Source: CAWDLX01 sp963753485 (GTDB taxonomy: Bacteria; Actinomycetota; Actinomycetes; Mycobacteriales; Micromonosporaceae). From it: a DNA stretch of 64,000 nucleotides. Below are positions 32,055 to 41,317 of the stretch, in pieces. Where the stretch lies: the NCBI GenBank assembly GCA_963753485.1, contig CAVWCL010000003.1, forward strand, positions 558,001 through 622,000, read 5' to 3'. Both the position numbers and the translations under genes were made by a program. Under the pieces are notes generated by a model that was not told where the DNA came from, did no database searches, and was given only the letters and a program-made list of their open reading frames with translations. The stretch's first letter is position 1. Each line of letters starts with the position of its first letter.

Positions 32055-33278
32055 ATGAAAAGATCAGTATTCATCGGCATAGCAACCATGACGGCCGCAG
32101 CACTTCTGGCGGCAACGCCTGCGCACGCAAACGACTCCGGTAGTCCGGCTCGGCTGACGGCGCAGCAGATCGCCGCCATGACACCGGTCGCGCAGGCTGC
32201 CTACCTGGAGCCTCTCCGGGCGGCCGCGGACGGGCTTGACTACGTGGGCCGCACGGTCGATCCGGCCACGTTCGCCGGCGTGAGCCTCAATGGGCCGGAC
32301 CGGAAGGTCGACCTGTACCTCACCGACGTCCAGCGTTCCGGCAGCTTTACAGCCGCAGCGCACGGGCGCGCATCGTTCGACAGATCTGTCATTCGAGTCC
32401 ACCGCGCCCCGTACAGTCTTGTCGAGCTCAAGGCGGCTGCAGGAAAGGTCCTGGCCGCCGGCAAGAGCTACTCATTCGCGGTCAACCGGATAGCCGTTGC
32501 AGTCGACGGGACAGGTCTCGAAATCGGGGTTGCGGGGTTGGGCGGGGCGAGGCTGAGCTCAGCTGAGCAGTCCGCAGCAGGCCGGCAGGTAAGAACTGCC
32601 GCGGGCGTCGCGGTGACCACAACGTATGAGGCGCCGGCCGTCAACACGTCCCGTTTCGCGGACAGTCCACCCTACTACGCAGGCGGGTATATAAAGATCC
32701 GCAACAGCAACGGTAACTACGAGGGATGCTCGACGGGGATGGCCGCGCACAGCGGAAGCCACAACTATTACTTCACTGCGGCCCATTGCGGCCACACCGG
32801 TGACCACGTGTACAACGGAAATGGAACATACGAGGGCAACGTCATCAGCTGGACGTCAACCTATGACGCCGCACTGGTGGACGCCAACAGCGCACAGCAG
32901 GAGTTTGATGGCACACCGGGTAGCTACAACCCCCACCCCTACAACGGTGCCGCCTACTCCCACGTTGGCGACTATGTTTGTCAGGATGGCTATACGAGTG
33001 GGATCGTATGCTCAATACGCGTCACGTACCTCGCCGTCTGGATCACCCATTGCGGGGGCAACTATTCATGTACGACTTCCGACGTCGCGGTGGGTCACAA
33101 CGACAACGGAGGGGCGGCCACTCAAGAGGGCGACAGCGGTGCCCTCGTGTTCGCCTGCGTCAACGGATGCAGCGGCCGGCAGGCTCGCGGGCTTGTCGTA
33201 GGTTTCACGACCTCGGGCGACGGGATATGGTCCGAGGCCCCAGACATCCTCAATGCGTTCGGGCTGTCGATTTACTAG
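32055..33278 (+). CDS. Secreted chymotrypsin-like serine protease
   Basis: A 407-aa exported protein. Residues 1-25 are a Sec signal (MKRSVFIGIATMTAAALLAATPAHA). A propeptide-like region (about 30-200) is followed by the catalytic domain with His244 (FTAAHC), Asp271 (TYDAALVD) and Ser361 (QEGDSGALVF), plus six or more Cys for disulfides. This is the S1 layout of actinomycete alpha-lytic-type proteases. ATG 32055 follows GGAG. The gene is less GC-biased in third positions than the chromosome around it. Confidence 0.85.
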   Translation: MKRSVFIGIATMTAAALLAATPAHANDSGSPARLTAQQIAAMTPVAQAAYLEPLRAAADGLDYVGRTVDPATFAGVSLNGPDRKVDLYLTDVQRSGSFTAAAHGRASFDRSVIRVHRAPYSLVELKAAAGKVLAAGKSYSFAVNRIAVAVDGTGLEIGVAGLGGARLSSAEQSAAGRQVRTAAGVAVTTTYEAPAVNTSRFADSPPYYAGGYIKIRNSNGNYEGCSTGMAAHSGSHNYYFTAAHCGHTGDHVYNGNGTYEGNVISWTSTYDAALVDANSAQQEFDGTPGSYNPHPYNGAAYSHVGDYVCQDGYTSGIVCSIRVTYLAVWITHCGGNYSCTTSDVAVGHNDNGGAATQEGDSGALVFACVNGCSGRQARGLVVGFTTSGDGIWSEAPDILNAFGLSIY

Positions 33279-33341
33279 ACCTCAGCCCTTGCCGCAGATC
33301 GACTGTCGTTGGTCTCGGATCCAGTAGTCCCGTTCTGGTGG

Positions 33342-33378
33342 GGGCAAGCCGGATGCCGGCTCGGTGTCCGGCTTGCCC
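33342..33378 (+). terminator. Hairpin downstream of the protease gene
   Basis: A perfect 12-bp stem, GGGCAAGCCGGA (33342-33353) and TCCGGCTTGCCC (33367-33378), with a 13-base loop, 63 bases after the protease stop. There is no U-tract, as usual in high-GC actinobacteria. Confidence 0.55.
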
Positions 33379-33648
33379 TGTGCCCTTTGCCCACGACGCT
33401 GATCGCGAGGAACCGGGCATCGCGATCCGGGTGCGGCTGACTTTCCTGGCTGCCGCAGACCATGGGGAGGGCTAGCCGGGTAGGAATCCAGCGGAATCCC
33501 GTAATGCCATTGGGGGCGAGCCGTGTGTATCGCCCGCGACACCGGTGCCTACCGTCAACGGACACGACAATCCGGCACTGGCAACCTCGCTGGTACCGGG
33601 TACCCGGACACCGAGATCGAGCCACGTCCACACACGTGAGGTGCACCC

Positions 33649-33942
33649 ATGAATCGAATGCCCGTTGACGCCGTCGCTACCAGCAGTGCGCCGGCCGCGC
33701 CGTCCGGCCGCGCTTCGCGATCGCTCAAGCCAGTCGTGGCGGCGTTCGTCACGGTGGTCGGCTTGACGCTGGTGCCGTCGAGCCAAGCGGCGTGGGCAGC
33801 TTCGGACCACTCAAGCTGCGTTGAGAAATTCAACATCGCGGTGGGTACGCCGGGCGAGTACCAGCGAGTCTTTCATCAGAAGATGCTCGGACGCGAAGTC
33901 AGCTACTTCGCCCGCCTGTCTGATGACGAGTGCCCATTCTAG
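33649..33942 (+). CDS. Small secreted protein, unknown function
   Basis: A 97-aa protein with a long n-region, then a hydrophobic core (PVVAAFVTVVGLTLVPSS) and an AAWA end that suggest signal peptidase cleavage. The remaining about 45 residues (SDHSSCVEKFNIAVGTPGEY, YFARLSDDECPF) have two cysteines. No family recognised. GAGGTG lies before the ATG. Confidence 0.55.
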   Translation: MNRMPVDAVATSSAPAAPSGRASRSLKPVVAAFVTVVGLTLVPSSQAAWAASDHSSCVEKFNIAVGTPGEYQRVFHQKMLGREVSYFARLSDDECPF

Positions 33943-34042
33943 ATTTGCTGGCACGAGATCGTGCCGGTCGGGAGGACGGCCAGCCGCAGCACCGGCCGGC
34001 CGTCGTCGCCGGTCGCGCTCACCAAGGGGTACCGCCGGTGCG

Positions 34043-34072
34043 GACAGCGGCACCGGCGCCGGTGCCGCTGTC
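34043..34072. repeat. Perfect 30-bp palindrome
   Basis: GACAGCGGCACCGGC followed directly by its reverse complement GCCGGTGCCGCTGTC. It sits at the left edge of the reverse transcriptase remnant and would form an uninterrupted cruciform. Confidence 0.75.
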
Positions 34073-34300
34073 GCCGACCGCGCATTGCAGGCGGTCGTGC
34101 CCAACGCGTTGGAGCCTGAGTGGGAGGCCCGGTTCGAGCCGCGATCCTGTGGATTTCGGCCCGGCCGTGGTTGTCATGATGCGATCGAGGCGATCTTCTC
34201 GATCGGCAAGGGCGCCCGGTCCGAGCGGGTGCGGGTTCTCGATGCTGACCTGGCGGTGGCGTTCAACCGCATCGACCATGCCCCAGCAGGGGCAATCGGT
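34073..34300 (+). pseudogene. Group II intron reverse transcriptase fragment
   Basis: The plus-strand frame reads ALQAVVPNALEPEWEARFEP, RSCGFRPGRGCHDAIEAIF, then VRVLDADLAVAFNRIDH. These are RT blocks 1-3 of group II intron maturases (F.S.GFRPGR..hdA and DaDi...Fd.IdH). Everything before and after, including the YADD box, is missing, and no intron domain V is seen. Confidence 0.75.
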
Positions 34301-34529
34301 TTGTCCGCAGCGCGAGCGAGCTCGACGGCACGTTGACCGAACTCAGCGGGGTGAGGGGGGCATGGCACGACATCCTTCCTTACGGGCCTTGCCCACCCTC
34401 ACCTCAGGTTCGAAGAATCGTGGGGAACTCAAGGCGTGACTCGACAATTGGGTCGGCAAGGTCCACAATGGTGTACAACAGCAATGATCCTAGTCCATAT
34501 CAGCGAGTGCTAGCGCGATGTCACTCGCG

Positions 34530-34547
34530 TGTCCGAAACGTCGGACA
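34530..34547. promoter_or_regulatory. Short inverted repeat upstream of the Asp-rich peptide gene
   Basis: TGTCCGA-AACG-TCGGACA, 7-bp arms with a 4-base spacer, 37 bases before the GTG at 34585. Candidate operator or short hairpin; nothing else supports it. Confidence 0.3.
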
Positions 34548-34584
34548 GCGCGGGAGATATCAGCAAGCGGATGGAGGCGTGGAC

Positions 34585-34959
34585 GTGGCCGCTAAGGGCA
34601 GAGCATCCGACCCAGGAGGGGCAGAGGAGGCGCGGTCGTTCGCCGAGAGGGAGAAGCGGTCGCTCGTGGAGACCAAGCGGCGTAAGGCCGAGGGCAAGGC
34701 GGGGCTGGCACGCAAGCTCACGACCGACCAGATTACGGTTGTCAGCATCGAGGTGGACGTGCCAGGCCAGGGCAGGATCAGTCTCCGTCCGGGCGGCGGG
34801 GGCGGCGCAACAAGCTGGGACGCCGATCTATCAGACCCGAAGGCTGACAGTGATCCCACTGACCAGTTTTTCGATATGGACGCCACCGACGGGATCAATG
34901 ACATGGACCCCGTTGATCCCATCAGGCGCGGTGGTGGTGGTGGACCAATTTTTGCGTGA
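34585..34959 (+). CDS. Asp-rich candidate precursor peptide
   Basis: A 124-aa product beginning at a GTG seven bases after GGAGG. Residues 1-45 are charged and helical (EEARSFAEREKRSLVETKRR), a leader-like segment; 46-68 is strand-like (TDQITVVSIEVDVPGQ). A GGGGG block then precedes a core with twelve Asp and no Glu in about 36 residues (WDADLSDPKADSDPTDQFFD, MDATDGINDMDPVDPI), followed by RRGGGGGPIFA. The JmjC/cupin oxygenase gene follows 15 bases downstream. No known precursor family is recognised; a calcium-binding or structural protein is the alternative. Confidence 0.55.
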   Translation: MAAKGRASDPGGAEEARSFAEREKRSLVETKRRKAEGKAGLARKLTTDQITVVSIEVDVPGQGRISLRPGGGGGATSWDADLSDPKADSDPTDQFFDMDATDGINDMDPVDPIRRGGGGGPIFA

Positions 34960-34974
34960 TTACTCCGTCTTCGC

Positions 34975-36216
34975 ATGATCACTGCGGCCGGAGCCCAGAT
35001 CAACTCAGCCCGAGATGAGGGCCGATTCGATCTCGGCTGGCTCGTCGCCCCTACCGAGGTGAACGACTTCTGGTCCTCGTACTGGGAGCGCCAGCCCCTC
35101 GTGATCCACCGGCGCGTCCCGTCGTATTACGACCGTCTCCTGTCGATGTCGGACGTCGACCATATCTTGACAACGTCAGCCATACGCGAGAGCGACATCC
35201 GCGTCATCAAGCGTGGCGAGCACACTCCGGTCAGCGAGCTTGGTCAGGCTGCTTTGCCTGGGTCGTGCAACCGGCTCGAGGGCCTATACCGGGAGTATCG
35301 AGCTGGGGCGACCGTCGTCATCCAGTCGCTTCACGAGCGATGGGGACCGCTCGGTCGACTCTGCCGAAATCTCGCGCACGCTTTCTCCGGTGCAGCTCAG
35401 GTGAACGTGTATCTGACGCCAGCCGGCGAGATTGGGTTGCTACCGCACTACGACACACACGACGTCATGGTGCTCCAGGCAAGTGGATCGAAGAACTGGC
35501 GGATCTTCGGACGTCCAGTTGATGCCCCGACCAGAGGCCAGCCCTACGAACGTGGCTCGAACCCTGGTGAGGCCACGCAGGAATTTGTCATGGAAACGGG
35601 GGATTTCATGTACTTGCCCCGTGGGTTCATGCACGTCGCCGAGTCTCGTGACCAGACATCACTGCACCTCACGATTGGCATACACCCCATAACTGTCGGC
35701 GCAGTCATCCGCGCAATCGTCGAGTGGGCGATTCGAGATGATTCGCGCTTCAGAAAGGCCCTCACCCCGGGTTTCGCGAATGACCCCTCGAGCCGTGACG
35801 GTTCGGCGCGCCAGGTTCGCGAGGCGCTCGATGCCATCGTGCTGGGCGCTGACGCGGCCGCAGCCGTGGACGAAGCCGCGAAATGGGCGATGGTGTCGGA
35901 GCCGCCCTCGCTAGAAGGGCACCTGCTCGACCTCGCAACTCGCGACGGCTTGACCCTCGACACCGAGCTACAGCTGCGGGCCGACCTGGAGTGGCGACTT
36001 GATACGACGGACGAGCACGTCTCGATCACGTTCAATGGCAAGCACGTCACCATGCCGGACTACGTCGAACCCTGTCTCCGACACGTCGCGTCAGGCGACG
36101 TGTTCACCATCGGCAGCCTTCCAGACGCGATTGATGATGACGGCAAACTTGTTCTCGCCGAACGTCTGCTACGGGAGGGGTTTCTCACTGGCACCAACGT
36201 GGCGGGCCGCCAATAG
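34975..36216 (+). CDS. JmjC/cupin Fe(II)/2-oxoglutarate oxygenase (ROXA/NO66-like)
   Basis: A 413-aa protein. The double-stranded beta-helix carries the facial triad His158-x-Asp160 (LLPHYDTHD) and His220 (PRGFMHVAES), with Lys173 (SGSKNWRIFG) placed to bind 2-oxoglutarate. The N-terminal FWSSYWERQPLVIHR is typical of ribosomal-oxygenase-like JmjC proteins, as is the C-terminal winged-helix-like region (VEPCLRHVASGDVFTIGSLP, LVLAERLLREGFL). Known relatives hydroxylate Arg or His of ribosomal proteins; others act on peptides. The adjacent Asp-rich peptide is the obvious candidate substrate (inference). Confidence 0.82.
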   Translation: MITAAGAQINSARDEGRFDLGWLVAPTEVNDFWSSYWERQPLVIHRRVPSYYDRLLSMSDVDHILTTSAIRESDIRVIKRGEHTPVSELGQAALPGSCNRLEGLYREYRAGATVVIQSLHERWGPLGRLCRNLAHAFSGAAQVNVYLTPAGEIGLLPHYDTHDVMVLQASGSKNWRIFGRPVDAPTRGQPYERGSNPGEATQEFVMETGDFMYLPRGFMHVAESRDQTSLHLTIGIHPITVGAVIRAIVEWAIRDDSRFRKALTPGFANDPSSRDGSARQVREALDAIVLGADAAAAVDEAAKWAMVSEPPSLEGHLLDLATRDGLTLDTELQLRADLEWRLDTTDEHVSITFNGKHVTMPDYVEPCLRHVASGDVFTIGSLPDAIDDDGKLVLAERLLREGFLTGTNVAGRQ

Positions 36217-37242
36217 TAACCCTACCTTGATAACCCGTACATAACCCGTACAGAAGGTCCTCACGGGAGTTGATCATCTAGTTCGTTCCGGCAGCACCAT
36301 CATGGACCCGCGCCCTCAAGTCCGCTTAAGGCAGGGCAGGGCGGCCAGTTCCAGACGTATATAGGGCGTATACGGCTTTCGGTATGATTAAGCGCCTGGG
36401 CGGGGAGTTCGCCGCCGCATTCGACCCGCAGAACGTTGACTCGGCTACGGATCCGGGCCCGAGCGTGGCCGCGACGGCGCGGTGCCCGGCCTGGTCAACA
36501 GATAGTCAGTCCATTCCCGAGGCAGCTCGCCGGGATCGCCGCGCAGCATGGCGATGCCGACCGACTGGCTGAAGTGGTACCCCACATCGCGATGTCCTGG
36601 CAATCCACGGCGATGCTCGCCGCCTCGGTCCACAGCCGCGTTTGGGAGGAAATGCGCCCGGACCGGTCCTCGGCCGCGCCGATCCGGATCGCGGCCCCGC
36701 GTCGGCGGCGCTAGTGCCGCCCACTGTGGTGGTCGGCCGGTTATGACCGCGGATATGCGCTGCGGCTCCCGCTACCCGGTGAAATGGCCGCATTATCTGG
36801 GCGGGTGTAACACCTCGGCCAGCTTCTGCGCTGAGGGGTATGGAGGCTCAACTCGAAGGATCGGTTCAGTCCCGCTGGGCGCTCGTCTGGCGATGTCGGT
36901 GTGCCGGCCTAGCTCGGCCCGCCCTCTCCCTAGGACGTGGGTGGGGGTTATCAGTCGCCGAGTCGTCGGTGTGTTCATGGGTGCACTGGCCAATGTGGAC
37001 TGTTCAGGGGTACGAGTCGTTGCATTTCTAGTCGTTCGGGGCTGCACTGCGTACCGCTGTGATCATCACGACGCCTAGCTGATTCTCCACTCGGTCGATG
37101 ATCGCGAAATCGACGAACAAATATCGCGGGCATTTGGCGCGAGTCAAGTCCGCCATCTTGCTCAGGCCGGGTCGACTTGCCACAATCAATGTCCCGCCCT
37201 GGTTCGTTGGAACCCGAGCCCGTTTCGTACAAGGAGGATCCC
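36217..37242. other. About 1 kb without a recognisable gene
   Basis: No frame on either strand keeps coding bias or shows a known motif; the longest open frames look like random GC-rich translation. A 10-base direct repeat (AACCCGTACA twice near 36225-36260) is the only local feature. It may be decayed DNA between two accessory cargo genes. Confidence 0.4.
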
Positions 37243-38814
37243 TTGAGGAAGCGCGTTGTATACGTTCTAGTCTGCGCCGTCGTGGCCAGCCTGAGCGTTG
37301 TCAGTCTCCCGACCGGGGCGGTTGCCAGCCCGCCGGCGTTCAATGCCCGCCAGTACCTGAAGGATCACGGCTACCTGCCGTTACGTGGCGTGGCGACACT
37401 CGAGGCCGCCAAAGCGCACGCGGCGGCGGTCGTCGCCCAGCACACAAACGCCGCGCAAAACCCTGTATCCAGCCTTTCCGCCCCGGTCACCGGGGCGAGC
37501 TGGCAAGGCACGTCCCAGAGCAACTTGACCCCTCCGGACGCGAACGGAGCCATCGGGCCCAACAGCTATGTGGAGACGGTGAACACGCGCCTGGCGATCT
37601 ACTCGCGGACGGGGACGCAGCTTGCGAACTCGGACTTCAGCGCGCTCACGGGCAACACCAACGGCAGCGACCCTATGGCCCTGTGGGACCCGGACACCCA
37701 ACGCTTCTACTACAACATCTGGAACACCGCCAACGCCAGCATGGACTGGGGCTTCAGCAAGGACAGCAGCCCCACCTCAATCCCCGGCAGCTTCTGCCGG
37801 TACGAGACCGGCTTCGGATACGCCGCCAACAGCTTCCCCGACTACCCCAAGCTCGGCCAGACCAAGGACTTCCTGATGATCGGGGTGAATTTCTACCCGA
37901 CACTAAGCAGCCAGCAGGCCACGTCGTCCGACCTGCTATGGATCGCCAAGCCCCAAGGCCAGGGCACCGTGACGACGTGTCCCGCGGGCAGCTCCTTCAA
38001 CTCGGGCAAGTTCACTGGCCTACTGAACAACGACGGCACTCAGGCATTCACCCCGGTGCCGGCCATCCAAACAGACCCGTCCTCGACTGGATATGTGCTG
38101 GGTATGTCCGACATAGAGTGCCCGCCCGTATGCGGCACCGGCACGAAGCTCACGGTGTTCACCGTGACGAACAACGCCGGCGTGCCGTCGGTGTCGGCGC
38201 CGAACTCGATCACGGTCGGCTCTTACCAGAGCCCTCCGTCCGCCCCGCAGAAGAACTCCACGCGGACGTTGGACACTCTGGACGGAAGGCTCACCCATGC
38301 TGTGTCCGGCGTCGACCCGAACTCCGGGGCCACAAGCGTCTGGGTCAGCCACACGGTGCTCGGCGGGGCGGGGAGCCAGATCAATTGGTATGAGGTGAAT
38401 ACCGGCACGGGCGCCCTGGCTCAGTCGGGCTCGGTGAGCAGCGCCTCGTTGTACCTGCTGAACGCGGGCATCTCCACCGACCGCACGTGCACGGCGACGA
38501 CCTGCGCCCACGGCGGGGCGATGGTGCTGGGGTTCACCACGACGTCCAGCAGTACCTTTCCGGCCATCCAGATGGTGTCGAAGATCGGCGCGGGGGCCGT
38601 ATCCGGATTCATCCTGGTGAAGCAGTCGACCAAGAGCGACAAGAACTTCTCGTGCAGCCCGTGCCGCTGGGGAGACTATGGCGGAGCAACACCAGACCCG
38701 GCCGCGAACCTCGCCGCCTCGACGGGCGTGGTATGGCTGACAAACCAGTGGACGAACGGAGGGAATCCGGCCGCCAGCGGCGACCAGACCTGGAACTGGC
38801 AGGCTACGCCGTAA
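37243..38814 (+). CDS. Large secreted protein, unknown function
   Basis: A 523-aa exported protein. It starts at a TTG with a near-perfect AAGGAGG site. The signal peptide is MRKRVVYVLVCAVVASLSVV followed by SLPTGAVAS. The mature part has LTPPDANGAIGPNSYVETVN, MALWDPDTQRFYYNIWNT, DYPKLGQTKDFLMIGVNFY and SCSPCRWGDYGGATPDP, repeated strand-turn blocks suggesting a beta-propeller or sialidase-like fold; no catalytic site is recognised. A strong hairpin follows it at 38894. Confidence 0.75.
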   Translation: MRKRVVYVLVCAVVASLSVVSLPTGAVASPPAFNARQYLKDHGYLPLRGVATLEAAKAHAAAVVAQHTNAAQNPVSSLSAPVTGASWQGTSQSNLTPPDANGAIGPNSYVETVNTRLAIYSRTGTQLANSDFSALTGNTNGSDPMALWDPDTQRFYYNIWNTANASMDWGFSKDSSPTSIPGSFCRYETGFGYAANSFPDYPKLGQTKDFLMIGVNFYPTLSSQQATSSDLLWIAKPQGQGTVTTCPAGSSFNSGKFTGLLNNDGTQAFTPVPAIQTDPSSTGYVLGMSDIECPPVCGTGTKLTVFTVTNNAGVPSVSAPNSITVGSYQSPPSAPQKNSTRTLDTLDGRLTHAVSGVDPNSGATSVWVSHTVLGGAGSQINWYEVNTGTGALAQSGSVSSASLYLLNAGISTDRTCTATTCAHGGAMVLGFTTTSSSTFPAIQMVSKIGAGAVSGFILVKQSTKSDKNFSCSPCRWGDYGGATPDPAANLAASTGVVWLTNQWTNGGNPAASGDQTWNWQATP

Positions 38815-38893
38815 TTCGCCGTAAACCGGCTCTTCGTCACAAAGGTGGAGGGCCCGTTGCGACACGCCTGTGAGGGTGAGCGCCGCATAGACG

Positions 38894-38946
38894 CTGGGGC
38901 CTCATGATCCAAAAGCGACCAGGCCGCGGATCACATGAGGCCCCAG
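38894..38946 (+). terminator. Long hairpin after the secreted-protein gene
   Basis: CTGGGGCCTCATG (38894-38906) pairs perfectly with CATGAGGCCCCAG (38934-38946); ATCC and GGAT extend the stem inwards beyond a two-base bulge. It lies between the plus-strand gene and the minus-strand sigma remnant, so it may stop transcription from both sides. Confidence 0.6.
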
Positions 38947-38956
38947 TGGGTGCAGA

Positions 38957-39143
38957 CGTATCAGTTGCCCCCCAGGTACGCGTCGGGTTGCTCGGCCTCG
39001 ATCCGCGACCAGCGTGGATAGACCCGGGCCAGCATGTCCTATACCAGGTCCTCGGCCAGATGCCGGTCTCCGCACAGGGCGTAGGCGAACCGGACCAGCC
39101 GGTACCCGCGGTGCCGGACGTACTCGTCGAACGGCGGCGGCAC
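38957..39143 (-). pseudogene. SigE-family ECF sigma factor, truncated with a nonsense codon
   Basis: From GTG 39143: PPPFDEYVRHRGYRLVRFAY, ALCGDRHLAEDLV, then a TAG stop, then DMLARVYPRWSRIEAEQPDA YLGG in the same frame. This is region 2 of a SigE-type sigma factor; a CAG to TAG change explains the internal stop (QD after EDLV is normal). The gene ends near the hairpin at 38946, so region 4 is gone. Confidence 0.75.
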
Positions 39144-39983
39144 GGCTCCCGTCCCCGAGCCGAGATGCCGGCCGCCACGGTGAGGAAGTCCTCGCGGCTC
39201 AATCGGCGCACGGCGTCCTCGGCTGTGGAGGTGACGTCCAGGTGGTGTCCCCCGCCCAGGTCGACGCGCAGCCGGAGCACGCTTCCGTCCCGATCGTAGA
39301 GTTCGCTGGCCCGCCCACGGTGATGGCGGTGCCGGTACCGCCGAGGTAGTCGGTTGCCGCCTTATCCTGGACGCTGTCCACGTCCGCGCACAGTCCGGTC
39401 CGGGTATACCGCAAACTGGGTTACCGCGGTCGCGGGCGCGAAGCACACCCCGACGTCGTCGGCGAAGCCCAGGACCCAGCCGGTCGGCACGAGCGTGGCG
39501 GTTACCGGGGCGGCGCCGCGGTGATCGCGCCAACCCGTAGGGCCCGAGCGAATCGCTCCACATCGGACAGTTAGGGCCGGCCGATGCTCTGCACCGTCAC
39601 ATACCGGTCGTCCGTCCCCCGCCACGCCACCGCGAAGTTTTGCCGGCCGGTGTCGGCGTTGACGCCCGTGCGCAGCGTTCCCGACTGCCCGTTCACATCG
39701 ATCGGTACGGTCGAGTCCGGTTCCCAGTCGTACCTGTAGGGGACCGTATCGACCGAGACCGAAAGGTCCCGTCCGGGGTAGCGCAATACTCGCATCGGAC
39801 CCTGAACCCCGACCCGGGCGGCACCGCGATGAACGCGACGAATGCAATGCCCGCGGCCACGACCGCCCGGCGGTTCCGTCGCTGCCGGCGAATGCCGTGG
39901 ACCCCGGCGAGCAGTTCGCCGGTCGGCATCACCGCGTCCGCGTGGGTGGCAATCGATGCCCGCAGCTCCTCGTCGAGGTTCAC
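39144..39983 (-). pseudogene. Sigma-associated membrane protein, multiply frameshifted
   Basis: The start GTG 39983 gives NLDEELRASIATHADAVMPT, GELLAGVHGIRRQRRNRRAV and a membrane segment (VAAGIAFVAFIAV). Further pieces follow in other frames: YPGRDLSVSVDTVPYRYDWE, TGRQNFAVAWRGTDDRYVTV, VTATLVPTGWVLGFADDVGV and LRLRVDLGGGHHLDVTS. In related genomes such proteins (N-terminal DeLR..la.Ha, one membrane helix, beta-rich exterior) sit next to SigE sigma genes. At least three frame changes are needed, so it is dead. Confidence 0.65.
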
Positions 39984-40262
39984 GCCAGCCGTCCGCATCG
40001 GTGACGAGCTCGGCGGTGTCCGGCATATCCCGTGGCTCCCCAACGCCAGCAGCAGCCCCAGACGAGCTTGCCGCCGCGGTCAATGGCAGGTCGGTCCGAC
40101 CAAGTCTGTCCCGGGAGATCCAGCCCCCGTTCGGCCTTGGGCGATGGCCTCGCGCCGCATTGTGACCCGATCCCGACGGCCGGGCGCGGCCAGGTCGACG
40201 ACGCGCTCGAGCCGGACCACAACGTGCGTTCACGGGTTTCCGATGTCCCGAGACATCACAGC

Positions 40263-40306
40263 TGTCGGGACGGCGGGATTTGAACCCACGACCCCTTGAC
40301 CCCCAG
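40263..40306. repeat. attL: displaced tRNA-Pro 3' half
   Basis: The 44 bases are identical to 54544-54587 and cover the tRNA from the first base of the anticodon loop (position 32) to just past the 3' end. There is no 5' half here, so this copy is the target fragment pushed away by insertion. Confidence 0.93.
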
Positions 40307-40665
40307 GACGTTGCGTTGACACTTACCGAGGTCAGCATGGCTGCGGGTTGGGGGCAGTCCGCGCAGGGTCGAGCAGGTGGGGCAGCGGACCGTGCGGCCC
40401 GTGCGGTCCACAGATGGTCCACAGCCCGTCCCAACCTCGATCAGCGGTTTAGAGAGAAGGTCGCCGATGGCAGGCCAGCACCTTGGGCCGCCGTCAGGCG
40501 TCGGCCGCCGTCGGCACCGTGGGCTCGATGACGCTCAGAGCGAGCGCAGTCTTCGTTGCCACGAAGGTCGCCATGGCCGGCGGATCTACAACAGATGCGC
40601 TACGGATCCGTAGTCCTGGAGCGCCGTCGGGCCGGCGTGTTGCCCAGACGTGGCATCCTTGCAGC

Positions 40666-41088
40666 GTGGATTGGAACGTGCTGGCCACCACCACGCTAGG
40701 CGGTCTTTTGGCCGTAGGCGGCGGTTTCCTGGGAGTCTGGTGGACTGAGCGCAGGGCGGCCGACCGCGATCGCCGCGAGCGTGAGCACGAGCGGGAGGTC
40801 TGGGCACGTGGCCTTCGCTACGAGGCCCACCTCAAGTTCCTTGATGTCTTTGACACGAAGTACCGGGTATACATGGATGCCGAGGATGACCGATACCAGG
40901 TGGAAGCACCCGATGATTGGTTGGTGCCCGTCAGGAACGAGTACCAACGGCTGCGAATCGTCTCCGAGCAATGGACCGCCGATCTGGCGGAGGCTTTAGC
41001 CAAGGCGCTGCAAGATTATGTATACGGCAAAGGCAACTGGCAGCAGGTCGAGTGGGCGTCCGAGCAGTACCTCGGCGCGACTGGGTAA
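40666..41088 (+). CDS. Small membrane-anchored protein, AICE cargo
   Basis: A 140-aa protein beginning at GTG 40666 (VDWNVLATTTLGGLLAVGGG). One N-terminal membrane segment is followed by a charged helix (TERRAADRDRREREHEREVW) and a soluble helical tail. The layout is common among small actinobacterial proteins in mobile elements. Function unknown. It is the first gene inside attL. Confidence 0.65.
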   Translation: MDWNVLATTTLGGLLAVGGGFLGVWWTERRAADRDRREREHEREVWARGLRYEAHLKFLDVFDTKYRVYMDAEDDRYQVEAPDDWLVPVRNEYQRLRIVSEQWTADLAEALAKALQDYVYGKGNWQQVEWASEQYLGATG

Positions 41089-41317
41089 GAATTTCGTTTA
41101 CGGCATCGTCAAGTGCTCGCTGTTGATGCGAAGGCGGTGTCCCCACAGGACCCGCCAACCCCCAGGAACACGGCGAGGTCATCGACAGCCCGCTTTGCCC
41201 CGAGTATGGTCGAGATAGGGCGACGGTAGAATTTGCCCTTTACGCCGACTTCCGAGGCTTCTACAGGGTATCGGCTACAAATCCCGTACGTTGACCCGAG
41301 CGATGGCACACTGGCAC

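Noticed and set aside
36384..37078. Short open frames on both strands in the 36.2-37.2 kb gap
   Set aside because: None shows steady third-position bias, a recognisable domain or a ribosome binding site.
40263..40306. A second tRNA-Pro gene
   Set aside because: Only the 3' half from the anticodon loop on is present; no acceptor or D-arm 5' half follows, so it is an attachment-site copy.
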